DNA of 64,000 nucleotides, from assembly GCA_963700955.1 (NCBI GenBank), contig CAVOZH010000005.1, positions 310,001-374,000 on the forward strand, read 5' to 3'. Each line of letters opens with the position of its first letter. The first letter of the stretch is position 1. This DNA comes from Nocardioides_C sp963700955 (lineage in GTDB: Bacteria; Actinomycetota; Actinomycetes; Propionibacteriales; Nocardioidaceae). Positions 38,808 to 46,730 of the stretch are shown here, piece by piece. The notes below the pieces were generated by a model. That model was not told the origin of the DNA and did no database searches. It saw only the letters and a list, made by a program, of their open reading frames with translations. Position numbers and translations under genes: made by a program.

Positions 38808-40571
38808 ATGGGCAACCCGTTGCTCCTGTTCTGGCAGAGGATGCTGGCCGACCAACAGCGGCCCGCGCAGCAGTCGCGGGCGAGAACGCTGCCGGAGCTC
38901 GCGGCCCCCCAGCCGTCGGCGACGATCTTCCTGATCCTGCGACGGATGCGGATACCGCTGATCATCCTGATCGTGATCTTCGCGGTCAGCGTGCTCGGAC
39001 TTTCGCTGACGCCCGGCCAGGATGCCAACGGCCGGCCGGAACGGCTGAACATCTTCGAGTCGTTCTACTTCATGAGCTACACCGCGACGACGATCGGGTT
39101 CGGTGAGATCCCGCACGCGTTCACAGCGGCGCAGCGGATGTGGGTCACCTTCGCGATCTTCCTCTCGGTGATCGGCTGGGCCTACGCGATCGGCTCGCTG
39201 CTCTCGCTGCTGCAGGATCGCAGCTTCCGGCGTGCGGTGGCTCTCCAGCGTTTCGTCGGCGCCGTCCAGCGGCTTCGCGAGCCGTTCTTCATCGTCGTGG
39301 GGCACGGCGCGGCCGGTCAGCGGTTGACCCGCTCTCTCGACGCCGTCGGGCGACGGTTCGTGGTGGTCGACAAGGAGGACGACCGGATCACCGCCCTGGA
39401 GCTCGGGGCCTACCACGCCGACGCACCAGCCGTGGTCGGTAGCGCCCGCGACACCCGGCTGCTCGCCGCTGCCGGCTTGAACCACCCGCTGTGCGAAGGC
39501 GTGCTGGCGCTGACCGGTGACGATGAGGCGAACCTGGCGGTCACCGTGGCCACTGCGCTGCTGCGGCCGGACCTGCGAGTCGTCGCTCGCACCGGTTCAC
39601 GGGCTGTCGGTGAGCGGATGCAGGCCTTCGGTGCTCCTGACGTGATCAACCCCTTCGACCGGTTCGGGGACCACCTGAGGATCCTCCTGCGGTCACCAGC
39701 GTCGTACCAGCTGATGGTCTGGCTCACGAGTCCGGTCGGCACGGAGCTGCCGCCACCGCGTGAACCGTTGTTCCGGCGGCGGTGGGTGGTCTACGGGCGC
39801 GGGAACTTCGGGACCGAGGTGGCCCAGGACCTGCGGGCAGAGGGCGTCGAGGTGACGGTCGTGGGTCCGGACGACGAGGACGCGTTCGACCCGGACGCCG
39901 TACTCGGTGCGGGCCTGGAGCATGCGTCAGGACTGGTAGCCGCGACAGGCAGTGACACCACGAACCTGTCGCTGACCAAGTACGCGGCCTCGCTCGACTC
40001 CGACCTGTTCCTGGTCGCCCGACAGAACGGGTCCGCGAACTCCCCGCTCTACCGTGCCATCGGCGTCGACCTCGTCCTGGTGCCGGCCGAGATCCTGTTG
40101 CACGAGGTGCTGGCCCGGCTGTCGAACCCGCTGTTGCTGCCGTTCCTGCGACAAGTCCCGCACCAGGGAGAGGCGTGGTCCGCCCGCCTCCTGTCACGGC
40201 TGACCGAGGCCTGCGGCACGGACCTCGGCAACCTCTGGCGTCTGAGTCTGAGCACCGAGGAGGCGCCCGCCCTGGTGGGCTGGCTGGAAGTGGGCGAGGT
40301 GACCGTGGCGGACCTGCTGCGCCGCCCCGAGGACCGGACCCGCACGGTAGCCGCGGTCGTCCTCATGCTGCGGCGGGAGGACGGGACGCACCTTGCTCCT
40401 GATGACGATGTCGTCCTGCGTCCGGACGATGAGCTGCTGGTGATCGGGCTGCGGTCGGCGCAGCGGGCAGTCGACCAGACGCTGCATGACGAAGCGACCG
40501 CGGAGCACGTCGTCACCGGCCGTTCCGTGGCGACCGGGTGGCTCTGGCGCCGTCTGGCGGGTCGCGACTGA
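38808..40571 (+). CDS. Potassium channel with two RCK (TrkA-N/TrkA-C) modules
   Basis: 587 residues. Two membrane helices (about 50-68 and 108-132) flank a pore loop with the filter TTIGFGE (TIGFG at 95-99, a variant of TVGYG). Two RCK units follow: FFIVVGHGAAGQRLTRSLDA starts the first and RWVVYGRGNFGTEVAQDLRA the second. A TrkA-C-like domain near the end (LRREDGTHLAPDDDVVLRPD, then DELLVIG) follows. Channels with linked RCK domains are gated by Ca2+ or nucleotides. The second nucleotide fold has GRGNFG, close to GxGxxG. It is downstream of and probably co-transcribed with DUF6394. Confidence 0.88.
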   Translation: MGNPLLLFWQRMLADQQRPAQQSRARTLPELAAPQPSATIFLILRRMRIPLIILIVIFAVSVLGLSLTPGQDANGRPERLNIFESFYFMSYTATTIGFGEIPHAFTAAQRMWVTFAIFLSVIGWAYAIGSLLSLLQDRSFRRAVALQRFVGAVQRLREPFFIVVGHGAAGQRLTRSLDAVGRRFVVVDKEDDRITALELGAYHADAPAVVGSARDTRLLAAAGLNHPLCEGVLALTGDDEANLAVTVATALLRPDLRVVARTGSRAVGERMQAFGAPDVINPFDRFGDHLRILLRSPASYQLMVWLTSPVGTELPPPREPLFRRRWVVYGRGNFGTEVAQDLRAEGVEVTVVGPDDEDAFDPDAVLGAGLEHASGLVAATGSDTTNLSLTKYAASLDSDLFLVARQNGSANSPLYRAIGVDLVLVPAEILLHEVLARLSNPLLLPFLRQVPHQGEAWSARLLSRLTEACGTDLGNLWRLSLSTEEAPALVGWLEVGEVTVADLLRRPEDRTRTVAAVVLMLRREDGTHLAPDDDVVLRPDDELLVIGLRSAQRAVDQTLHDEATAEHVVTGRSVATGWLWRRLAGRD

Positions 40572-40605
40572 GCCGCGGTCGGTCCGCTGTCGGTCGTGTT
40601 GCTGC

Positions 40606-40967
40606 CTACGCCAGCAGCACGAAGCTGTGGGGGTCCAGGCTCACCTCGGCCGAGCGGCCGTCGGCGTGGCCGAGGTCCCCGAGCCGGCCAGCACCTCTGC
40701 GGCGACCACGGGCAGGTGGACGCAGGCGATGTGGCGGTCGTCGTCGAGCCGGCTGGCGATCCGCGTGAGGTCGTAGTTCCTGAGGAAGATCTGGGGCAGG
40801 AAGGTCGGGAGCAGCTCGGCATGGCGCTTCAGGGTGTGGGCGAGCTCGAAGAGGTTCTGGTCGTTCAACGAGCTCCAGATTGCCTTCCACAGCTCGTACT
40901 GGGTGACCGAGTCGATGCCCGACGCCTCGACGTAGCGGGCGTAGTCGCGGTACGGCGTACGCCGCAT
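40606..40967 (-). pseudogene. C-terminal remnant of a GH13 alpha-amylase-family enzyme
   Basis: One frame reads QYELWKAIWSSLNDQNLFEL, then FLPQIFLRNYDLTRIASRL, which matches the FLPQTFVGNHDVTRIASxL region of GH13 enzymes, with the NHD aspartate site changed to NYD. A second frame then gives HADGRSAEVSLDPHSFVLLA, a typical C-terminal beta-domain end. The usual GGTPSVYYGDE block between them is missing, so there has been a deletion and frameshift, and the catalytic N-terminal half is absent. Confidence 0.6.
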
Positions 40968-40974
40968 CCACGGG

Positions 40975-41091
40975 GTGCTGTTGTTCGACCGTGGTGTGGA
41001 GACGGTGATCGGCGCGACCGTCGCTGTGGCGATCGTCGTGCTGAGCGAGCGGCTGCGTCGCCGCCGGATGCATCCGTCAGACGTCGGGTAG
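40975..41091 (+). pseudogene. Possible C-terminal fragment of a FUSC-type membrane protein
   Basis: A 38-codon piece, FDRGVETVIGATVAVAIVVL followed by SERLRRRRMHP, has the (V/L)-ET-(L/V)-IGA start and basic end of the last helix in FUSC/aromatic acid exporter proteins. The rest of the gene is missing on the left, where the GH13 remnant begins on the other strand. Confidence 0.35.
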
Positions 41092-41697
41092 GAGCCGGTG
41101 GGTGGCCTCGTCGAGGATGGCCACCACCTCGTCGACGTCACGGCCCGCGGCCACGCCGACCATCGCACCCAGGAACAGTGTGCTGAGGATGCGTGCGGCG
41201 GACTCGAGCTCCTCGTCGGTGTAGCCGCTGCGCTCACCCGATCGCAGCGTGTCGCCGATCCAGGCCGCCCGCTCGGGACCGAAGCCGACCAGCCCTTCCG
41301 CGTCCGCAAGGGTGGGCGCGCTTCCGACGTACGCCCGGTAGAGGGCCTGGTAGAGCAGGGGCTTCTTGGCCGCCTGCCGCATGATCCGGCGGAAGACCGA
41401 ACTGAGCCGTTCCGCCGGACTGTCGCCCTCGGGTCGTCGCTGTCGTACGCCCTCGGTGGAGCGGCTGCCCAGGGTCATCAGCGCCTCGACGAGCAGCTGG
41501 TCCTTCGAGCTCACGTGCTGGTACGCCGTCGGCACCGACACCTCAGCGCGTGCGGCCACCTGGCGGATGCCGACGGCGTCGTACCCACCCTCGGTCGCGA
41601 GCTCGATCGCGGCCTCGATCAACCGGTCACGCGTCGCCGCCCGGGCAGGGGAGAGGACGCGCTGCACGACGCGGCCCTGCGGGGATACGGCTTCCAC
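41077..41697 (-). CDS. TetR-family regulator divergent from the side-chain operon
   Basis: 206 residues. N-terminal TetR helix-turn-helix: RAATRDRLIEAAIELATEGG, then YDAVGIRQVAARAEVSVPTA and YQHVSSKDQLLVEAL. The C-terminal ligand-binding half includes VFRRIMRQAAKKPLLYQALY and SAARILSTLFLGAMVGVAAG. It resembles the TetR regulators that recognise CoA thioesters in catabolic clusters. It is divergent from the acyl-CoA dehydrogenase operon, 127 bases apart with a 25-bp palindrome between. It is probably a repressor relieved by a pathway CoA intermediate. It does not look like a close KstR copy, but I cannot align them here. Confidence 0.88.
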   Translation of the reverse strand: MEAVSPQGRVVQRVLSPARAATRDRLIEAAIELATEGGYDAVGIRQVAARAEVSVPTAYQHVSSKDQLLVEALMTLGSRSTEGVRQRRPEGDSPAERLSSVFRRIMRQAAKKPLLYQALYRAYVGSAPTLADAEGLVGFGPERAAWIGDTLRSGERSGYTDEELESAARILSTLFLGAMVGVAAGRDVDEVVAILDEATHRLLPDV

Positions 41698-41754
41698 GCC
41701 CGCCAGCCTAGACGCTGTCGTCCGGGGCGGCTAGACAGGTGTCAGGCAGATGGA

Positions 41755-41779
41755 TAGACATGTGGTTGACACGTGTCTA
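41755..41779. promoter_or_regulatory. Palindromic operator for the TetR regulator
   Basis: TAGACATGTG, five bases (GTTGA), then CACGTGTCTA; arms match at 9 of 10 positions. A third half-site-like TAGACAGGTG lies at 41732. It overlaps the -35 box of the operon and lies close to the TetR start, suiting control of both. Confidence 0.65.
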
Positions 41780-41794
41780 CTCGCGTGGTGGACT
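41766..41794 (+). promoter_or_regulatory. Promoter of the side-chain degradation operon
   Basis: TTGACA (41766-41771), a perfect -35, then 17 bases and a weak -10 TGGACT (41789-41794). It is 30 bases before the ATG at 41825, which has GAGGA as ribosome-binding site. Confidence 0.5.
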
Positions 41795-41824
41795 CCGGGA
41801 ACCGACCGAGAGCGAGGACCGTCC

Positions 41825-42985
41825 ATGGACCTGCGTGAGACCCCCGCACAGCTCCAGCTTCGCAAGGAGCTGCGCGCGTACTTCTCGAGCCTGCTGTCCG
41901 CGGACGAGCGACGCAGCGTCGGCGAGGCCGGAGTCGGCGGAGACCGGTTCCGCGAGGTGGTCGCGATGCTCGGCCGCGACGGCTGGCTCGGCATCGGCTG
42001 GCCCACGGAGTACGGCGGGCAGGGTCGGTCGATCGAGGAGCAGTACGTCTTCTTCGACGAGGTCCAGCGGGCCGGGCTGCCGTTCCCCTTCGTCACGGTC
42101 AACACCGTCGGCCCGACGCTCATGGAGTACGGCACCGAGGAGCAGAAGCAGGCCTACCTTCCGGGCATCCTCAGGGGCGACATCGTCTTCGCGATCGGCT
42201 ACACCGAGCCCGACGCCGGCACGGACCTCGCCTCGCTGAAGACCAGGGCGGTCCGCGACGGCGACGAGCTCGTCGTGGACGGTCAGAAGATCTTCACCAG
42301 CGGCGCCAACACCGCCGACTACGTCTGGCTGGCCGTGCGCACGGACCCTGACGTCCCCAAGCACAAGGGCATCTCGATCCTGATCGTGCCCACCGACGAT
42401 CCCGGGTTCTCGTGGAGCCCGATCCAGGCGGTCGGCGGGATGGTCGTGACGGCCACCTACTACAGCGGCATCCGCGTCCCGTCCGGCAACGTGGTCGGCG
42501 AGGTCAACGGCGGCTGGCGGCTGATCACCGCCCAGCTCAACCACGAGCGGATCGGCCTGGCGGCTCTCGGCGGCAGGATGATCGAGCTCTGGGAGAACGT
42601 CCTCGCCTGGGCGAAGGACACCGGCGTGATCGAGAAGCCGTGGGTCCAGCAGGAGCTCGCGCGCACCTACGCGAAGCTCGAGGCGATGCGGCTGATGAAC
42701 TGGAAGATGACCGCGGCCGTCGCCGAGGGGAGCCTCACCGGAGCCACGGCAGGTGCGGCCAAGACCTACGGCACCGAGACGCACATCGACGTACAGCGCA
42801 CACTGACCCAGGTGCTGGGCGCCGCGGGCAGGATCCGTCCCGAGTCGCCGGGTGCGGTCCTGGCCGGCCAGGTGGAGCAGCTCTCGCGCCAGGGCATCGT
42901 CAACACCTTCGGCGGCGGCGTGAACGACATCCTGCGCGACATGGTTGCCACCCAGGGCCTCGGCCTCCCGCGAGGTGCACGATGA
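41825..42985 (+). CDS. fadE29: Acyl-CoA dehydrogenase, FadE29/ChsE2-like, steroid side chain
   Basis: 386 residues (M. tuberculosis FadE29 is close to this length). Domains: N-terminal helical part (QLRKELRAYFSSLLSADERR, then GWLGIGWPTEYGGQG), middle beta domain (FAIGYTEPDAGTDLASLKTR, DGQKIFTSGANTADYVWLAV), and C-terminal helical domain (NHERIGLAALGGRMIELWEN, then ending FGGGVNDILRDMVATQGLGL). In mycobacteria FadE28 and FadE29 form an alpha2beta2 enzyme that desaturates the three-carbon steroid side chain as CoA thioester. The gene starts a five-gene overlapping operon in which every junction shares bases. ATG start with GAGGA upstream. Confidence 0.83.
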   Translation: MDLRETPAQLQLRKELRAYFSSLLSADERRSVGEAGVGGDRFREVVAMLGRDGWLGIGWPTEYGGQGRSIEEQYVFFDEVQRAGLPFPFVTVNTVGPTLMEYGTEEQKQAYLPGILRGDIVFAIGYTEPDAGTDLASLKTRAVRDGDELVVDGQKIFTSGANTADYVWLAVRTDPDVPKHKGISILIVPTDDPGFSWSPIQAVGGMVVTATYYSGIRVPSGNVVGEVNGGWRLITAQLNHERIGLAALGGRMIELWENVLAWAKDTGVIEKPWVQQELARTYAKLEAMRLMNWKMTAAVAEGSLTGATAGAAKTYGTETHIDVQRTLTQVLGAAGRIRPESPGAVLAGQVEQLSRQGIVNTFGGGVNDILRDMVATQGLGLPRGAR

Positions 42986-43977
42986 GCCAGACGTACGACG
43001 AGCGGCTGCAGGCCTTCGTCGGCCGGGAGCTGACCCCCTTCAAGCCCGGGCAGGACCCGGTCAACGTGCCGATGATCCGCCACTGGGTCGAGGCCATGGG
43101 CGACGAGAACCCGGTCTACCTCTCCGACGAGGCGGCGCGGGAGACCGGCCGGACGGGAACGGTGGCGCCGGCGTCGATGATGCAGGCCTGGACGATGCGG
43201 GGCTACGCCGCGACGATGCGCTCCGCCGCCTCCGCCGGGGCCTTCGCAGAGCTCGTCGCGCTGCTCGACGAGGGCGGCTACACCTCGGTGGTGGCCACCG
43301 ACTCGGAGTTCGAGTTCCACCGCGAGGTGGTGCCCGGCGACCACATCGGGGCCGAGGAGGTCGTCGAGTCGATCTCCCCCGAGAAGAGGACCGCGCTAGG
43401 CGACGGCCGGTTCGTCACCACCGTGAAGACCTACCGCGACCAGCGCGGAGCGGTGGTGGCCACGCAGCGCTGGCGCACCCTGCGGTTCAAGCCGGCCCCG
43501 TCGCCTGCTCAGCAGGCCGACGCAGGTCAGGCCGAGGCCTCCGACGTGTCGCCGGCCGAGGACGCCAGGGCGCTCAGGCCGCGACCGGCGGTGAACCCCG
43601 ACAACCAGTTCTGGTTCGACGCCGCCAGGGACCACCGGCTGGTGATCCAGCGCTGTGCCTCGTGCAAGACGCTCCGCCACCCACCCGGGCCGTGCTGCCC
43701 GGAGTGCCGGTCGTTCGAGTGGGACACCGTCGAGGCGTCGGGCCGGGCGACGCTCTTCAGCTACGTCGTGGCGCACCACCCCAGGCACCCCGCCTTCGAC
43801 TACCCGCTGCTGGTCGCCGTGGTCGAGCTCGAGGAGGGCACCCGGCTGATCACCAACCTCGTCGGGGTCGCCCCTGAGGACGTGGTGATCGGCATGCCGC
43901 TCACCGTCGACTGGCTGGTCGCCGACCCGGACCTGACCCTGCCGGTCTTCCGGCCGTCATCGGATGAGGAGCACTGA
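42982..43977 (+). CDS. chsH2: ChsH2-like: MaoC hydratase plus DUF35 OB-fold
   Basis: 331 residues. The N-terminal MaoC-like half (about 1-175; MIRHWVEAMGDENPVYLSDE, then GTVAPASMMQAWTM and FEFHREVVPGDHIGAEEVV) is followed by a Pro-rich linker and a C-terminal DUF35 unit (about 200-331). The DUF35 unit has a rubredoxin-like zinc ribbon (CASCKTLRHPPGPCCPEC) and an OB-fold ending (FSYVVAHHPRHPAFDYPLLV, then VVIGMPLTVDW). In M. tuberculosis ChsH2 pairs with ChsH1 to hydrate the enoyl-CoA and its DUF35 domain binds the aldolase Ltp2. Both partners are encoded downstream here. It overlaps the previous gene by four bases. Confidence 0.88.
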   Translation: MSQTYDERLQAFVGRELTPFKPGQDPVNVPMIRHWVEAMGDENPVYLSDEAARETGRTGTVAPASMMQAWTMRGYAATMRSAASAGAFAELVALLDEGGYTSVVATDSEFEFHREVVPGDHIGAEEVVESISPEKRTALGDGRFVTTVKTYRDQRGAVVATQRWRTLRFKPAPSPAQQADAGQAEASDVSPAEDARALRPRPAVNPDNQFWFDAARDHRLVIQRCASCKTLRHPPGPCCPECRSFEWDTVEASGRATLFSYVVAHHPRHPAFDYPLLVAVVELEEGTRLITNLVGVAPEDVVIGMPLTVDWLVADPDLTLPVFRPSSDEEH

Positions 43978-45092
43978 TGGACTTCCACCTCGACGAGGAG
44001 CTGCTCGCGGTCCAGGGACTGGCTCGCGACATCCTCACCGACAAGGCGGCGACCGACCGGCTGCGCGAGATCGAGCAGACCGCCTCCCGTGTCGACGAGC
44101 AGCTCTGGGCCGAGCTCGCGAAGGCAGGGCTGCTCGGCGTCGCCCTGCCGGAGGAGTACGGCGGCGCGGGACTCGGCCTCGACGCGCTCTGCGTCCTGCT
44201 GGAGGAACAGGGCCGCCACGTCGCACCGGTGCCGTTGTGGTCCTCGATCGTTGCCGCGACGGCGGTCGCCGTGCACGGGACCGACGCACAGCGCGCGACG
44301 CTCCTGCCCGGCGCAGTCGAGGGCACCTGCCGGATCACCGCGGCGCTGGAGGAGTTCGAAGGCGCCGACCCGGCCGTCCCCACCTGCGTCGCGGAGGCCG
44401 ACGGCGACCACTGGCGGCTGACCGGCACCAAGGCGGTCGTGCCCTCCAGTGCCGGCGCCGACCACCTTCTCGTCTCGGCGACCAGCGCGCTGGGTCCCGG
44501 CCTGTTCCTGCTCGACGCCTCGGCCGACGGCGTCACGTGGGAGCCCACCGAGACGACCACCCGCGACCGCGCCGGGAACCTGACCCTGGCGAGTGCGCCG
44601 GGCGAGGCGGTCGGCCCACCGGGCAGCGGAGCGCTGTCCTGGACCCTCGACCGGGCAGCGCTCGCCCTTGCCGCGATACAGGTCGGTGTCGCCGAAGGGG
44701 CGCTCAAGCTGGCGGCGAGCTACCTCAGCGAGAGGCAGCAGTTCGGGCGCCCCCTGGCCACGTTCCAGTCGGTCCAGCACCAGCTCGCGGACTGCTACAT
44801 CGACATCGACGCGATGCGGGTGACGCTGTGGCAGGCCGTGACCTCGTTGTCCGACGAGGCGGCCGGCCCCGCACGTCGCGCGGTGCTGGTCGCCAAGTGG
44901 TGGGCCGACCAGGCCGGCCTCGACGTCGTCCACCGCGTGCAGCACCTGCACGGCGGGATCGGCGTGGACGTCGACTACCCGGTGCACCGGTACTTCCTCT
45001 GGGGCAAGCAGATCGCCGGCACTCTGGGCGGATCAGCAGCCGCCCTCGCGGACCTCGGGGCCGTCCTGGCGGACGAGGAGGTTGCGTCATGA
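43977..45092 (+). CDS. fadE28: Acyl-CoA dehydrogenase, FadE28/ChsE1-like
   Basis: 371 residues: VQGLARDILTDKAATDRLRE, then GLLGVALPEEYGGAGLGLDA, LDRAALALAAIQVGVAEGAL, SERQQFGRPLATFQSVQHQL and VVHRVQHLHGGIGVDVDYPV at the end. The QFGRPLATFQ and LHGGIG motifs bind FAD and CoA. It would be the second subunit of the heterotetrameric dehydrogenase with the gene at 41825. Its position between chsH2 and chsH1 differs from mycobacteria, where both dehydrogenase genes precede chsH2. It overlaps its neighbours by 1 and 4 bases. Confidence 0.83.
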   Translation: MDFHLDEELLAVQGLARDILTDKAATDRLREIEQTASRVDEQLWAELAKAGLLGVALPEEYGGAGLGLDALCVLLEEQGRHVAPVPLWSSIVAATAVAVHGTDAQRATLLPGAVEGTCRITAALEEFEGADPAVPTCVAEADGDHWRLTGTKAVVPSSAGADHLLVSATSALGPGLFLLDASADGVTWEPTETTTRDRAGNLTLASAPGEAVGPPGSGALSWTLDRAALALAAIQVGVAEGALKLAASYLSERQQFGRPLATFQSVQHQLADCYIDIDAMRVTLWQAVTSLSDEAAGPARRAVLVAKWWADQAGLDVVHRVQHLHGGIGVDVDYPVHRYFLWGKQIAGTLGGSAAALADLGAVLADEEVAS

Positions 45093-45553
45093 CCGTCGTG
45101 GCACCCACGCGGAGCATCGCCGAGGTCACAGTCGGCGACACGCTGCCCGAGCTCTCGATTCCCATCACCCGCACCCTGATCGTGGCCACGGCGATCGCGA
45201 GCCGTGACTACCAGGACGTGCACCACGACCCCGACCTCGCCGTCGAGCGTGGCTCGAAGGACGTGTTCATGAACATCCTCACCAGCAACGGGCTCGTCGA
45301 CCGCTACGTCATCTCGTGGGCAGGTCCCGCGTCCGTGGTGAAGAGGATCAAGATCCGGCTCGGTGCACCGAACTACCCCGGCGACACGATGGTGCTCACC
45401 GGCTCGGTGACGGCGGTGGACGGCGACCAGGTGGAGGTCGCGGTGCGCGGCGACAACAGCCTGGGCGCCCATGTCAGCGGAACGGTTGTGGTACGGCTTC
45501 CCGGACCCGCCGACGAACCCACGTCACCGCAGGCTGCGGAGGCGCAGGCATGA
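45089..45553 (+). CDS. chsH1: ChsH1-like MaoC hydratase subunit
   Basis: 154 residues, a single hot-dog fold: AEVTVGDTLPELSIPITRTL, then the hydratase motif ATAIASRDYQDVHHDPDLAV with the catalytic D-x(4)-H, SKDVFMNILTSNGLVDRYV, and RIKIRLGAPNYPGDTMVLTG. In the mycobacterial complex ChsH1 supplies the active site for hydration of the steroid enoyl-CoA together with ChsH2. Four-base overlaps on both sides (ATGA) imply tight stoichiometry. Confidence 0.88.
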   Translation: MTVVAPTRSIAEVTVGDTLPELSIPITRTLIVATAIASRDYQDVHHDPDLAVERGSKDVFMNILTSNGLVDRYVISWAGPASVVKRIKIRLGAPNYPGDTMVLTGSVTAVDGDQVEVAVRGDNSLGAHVSGTVVVRLPGPADEPTSPQAAEAQA

Positions 45554-46722
45554 CCGGGCTGAGCGGGGCCACCGCGATCGTCGGCATCGGCGCCACGGAG
45601 TTCTCGAAGGCGTCGGGGCGCAGCGAGCTCCGGCTGGCATGCGAGGCGGTGCTGGCCGCGATCGACGACGCGGGGCTGAAGCCGTCGGACGTCGACGGCA
45701 TGGTGACGTTCACCGCCGAGTCGAGCTCGGAGATCCATGTCGCACGCAACACCGGCATCGGTGACCTGACCTTCTTCTCCCGTGTCCCGCACGGTGGGGG
45801 AGCCGCCTGCGGCACGATCGCGCAAGCGGCCGCGGCGATCGCCACCGGACTCGCCGAGGTGGTGGTCTGCTGGCGCGCCTTCAACGAGCGGTCGGGCGAG
45901 CGGTACGGCCTGGGCCAGGCCAACCGTCCCATGGACACCAACGCCGACCGGGCGGCGTACTCCTGGATGACGCCCTTCGGCCTGTCCACGCCCGCCCAGT
46001 GGGTGGCGATGTTCGCCCGCCGCTACATGCACGAGTACGGCGCCACGTCGGAGGACTTCGGCCGCGTGGCCGTGGTCGACCGCAAGCATGCCGCGACCAA
46101 CCCGAACGCCTGGTTCTACGACCGGCCGGTCACCCTCGAGGAGCACCAGGCCTCTCGCTGGATCGCCGAGCCGCTGCACCTGCTGGACTGCTGCCAGGAG
46201 ACCGACGGCGGCCAGGCCATGGTCCTCGTCTCGGCCGAGCGCGCCCGGGACCTCCCGAACAAGCCCGCCTACGTCCTCGGCGCGGCACAGGGATCCGGCA
46301 AGGACCAGCACATGATGACGTCGTACTACCGGCCGTCGATCTCGGGCATCCCCGAGATGGGCCTGGTCGGCGACCAGCTCTGGGCGCAGAGCGGGCTGCG
46401 GCCCGACGACGTGCAGGCAGCCATCCTCTACGACCACTTCACGCCGTTCGTGCTGCCCCAGCTGGAGGAGCTCGGCTTCTGCGGGCGCGGTGAGGCCGCG
46501 GGCTTCATCGCCGAGGGCAACCTCGAGCTCGACGGCAGGCTTCCGATGAACACCCACGGCGGCCAGCTGGGGGAGGCCTACCTGCACGGCATGAACGGCA
46601 TCGCCGAAGGCGTGCGGCTGGTCCGCGGCACGTCGGTGAACCAGCCCCCGTCACTCTCGAACGTCGTGGTCACCGCCGGCACGGGTGTGCCCACCAGCGG
46701 GCTGGTCCTCGGAGACGCGTGA
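45550..46722 (+). CDS. ltp2: Ltp2-like thiolase-fold aldolase (steroid side-chain cleavage)
   Basis: 390 residues, thiolase superfamily, lipid-transfer-protein/Ltp2 branch: ATAIVGIGATEFSKASGRSE, then MVTFTAESSSEIHVARNTGI, PHGGGAACGTIAQAAAAIAT, ILYDHFTPFVLPQLEELGFC and NTHGGQLGEAYLHGMNGIAE. Thiolase condensing residues are replaced, as in Ltp2, which performs a retro-aldol cleavage releasing propionyl-CoA and the 17-keto steroid. Counting from the ATG, Tyr294 (ILYDH) and Tyr344 (EAYLH) fall at the numbers I remember for the catalytic tyrosines of Thermomonospora curvata Ltp2. It binds the DUF35 domain of ChsH2 and is the last gene of the operon. Confidence 0.88.
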   Translation: MTGLSGATAIVGIGATEFSKASGRSELRLACEAVLAAIDDAGLKPSDVDGMVTFTAESSSEIHVARNTGIGDLTFFSRVPHGGGAACGTIAQAAAAIATGLAEVVVCWRAFNERSGERYGLGQANRPMDTNADRAAYSWMTPFGLSTPAQWVAMFARRYMHEYGATSEDFGRVAVVDRKHAATNPNAWFYDRPVTLEEHQASRWIAEPLHLLDCCQETDGGQAMVLVSAERARDLPNKPAYVLGAAQGSGKDQHMMTSYYRPSISGIPEMGLVGDQLWAQSGLRPDDVQAAILYDHFTPFVLPQLEELGFCGRGEAAGFIAEGNLELDGRLPMNTHGGQLGEAYLHGMNGIAEGVRLVRGTSVNQPPSLSNVVVTAGTGVPTSGLVLGDA

Positions 46723-46730
46723 CCCGCGAG

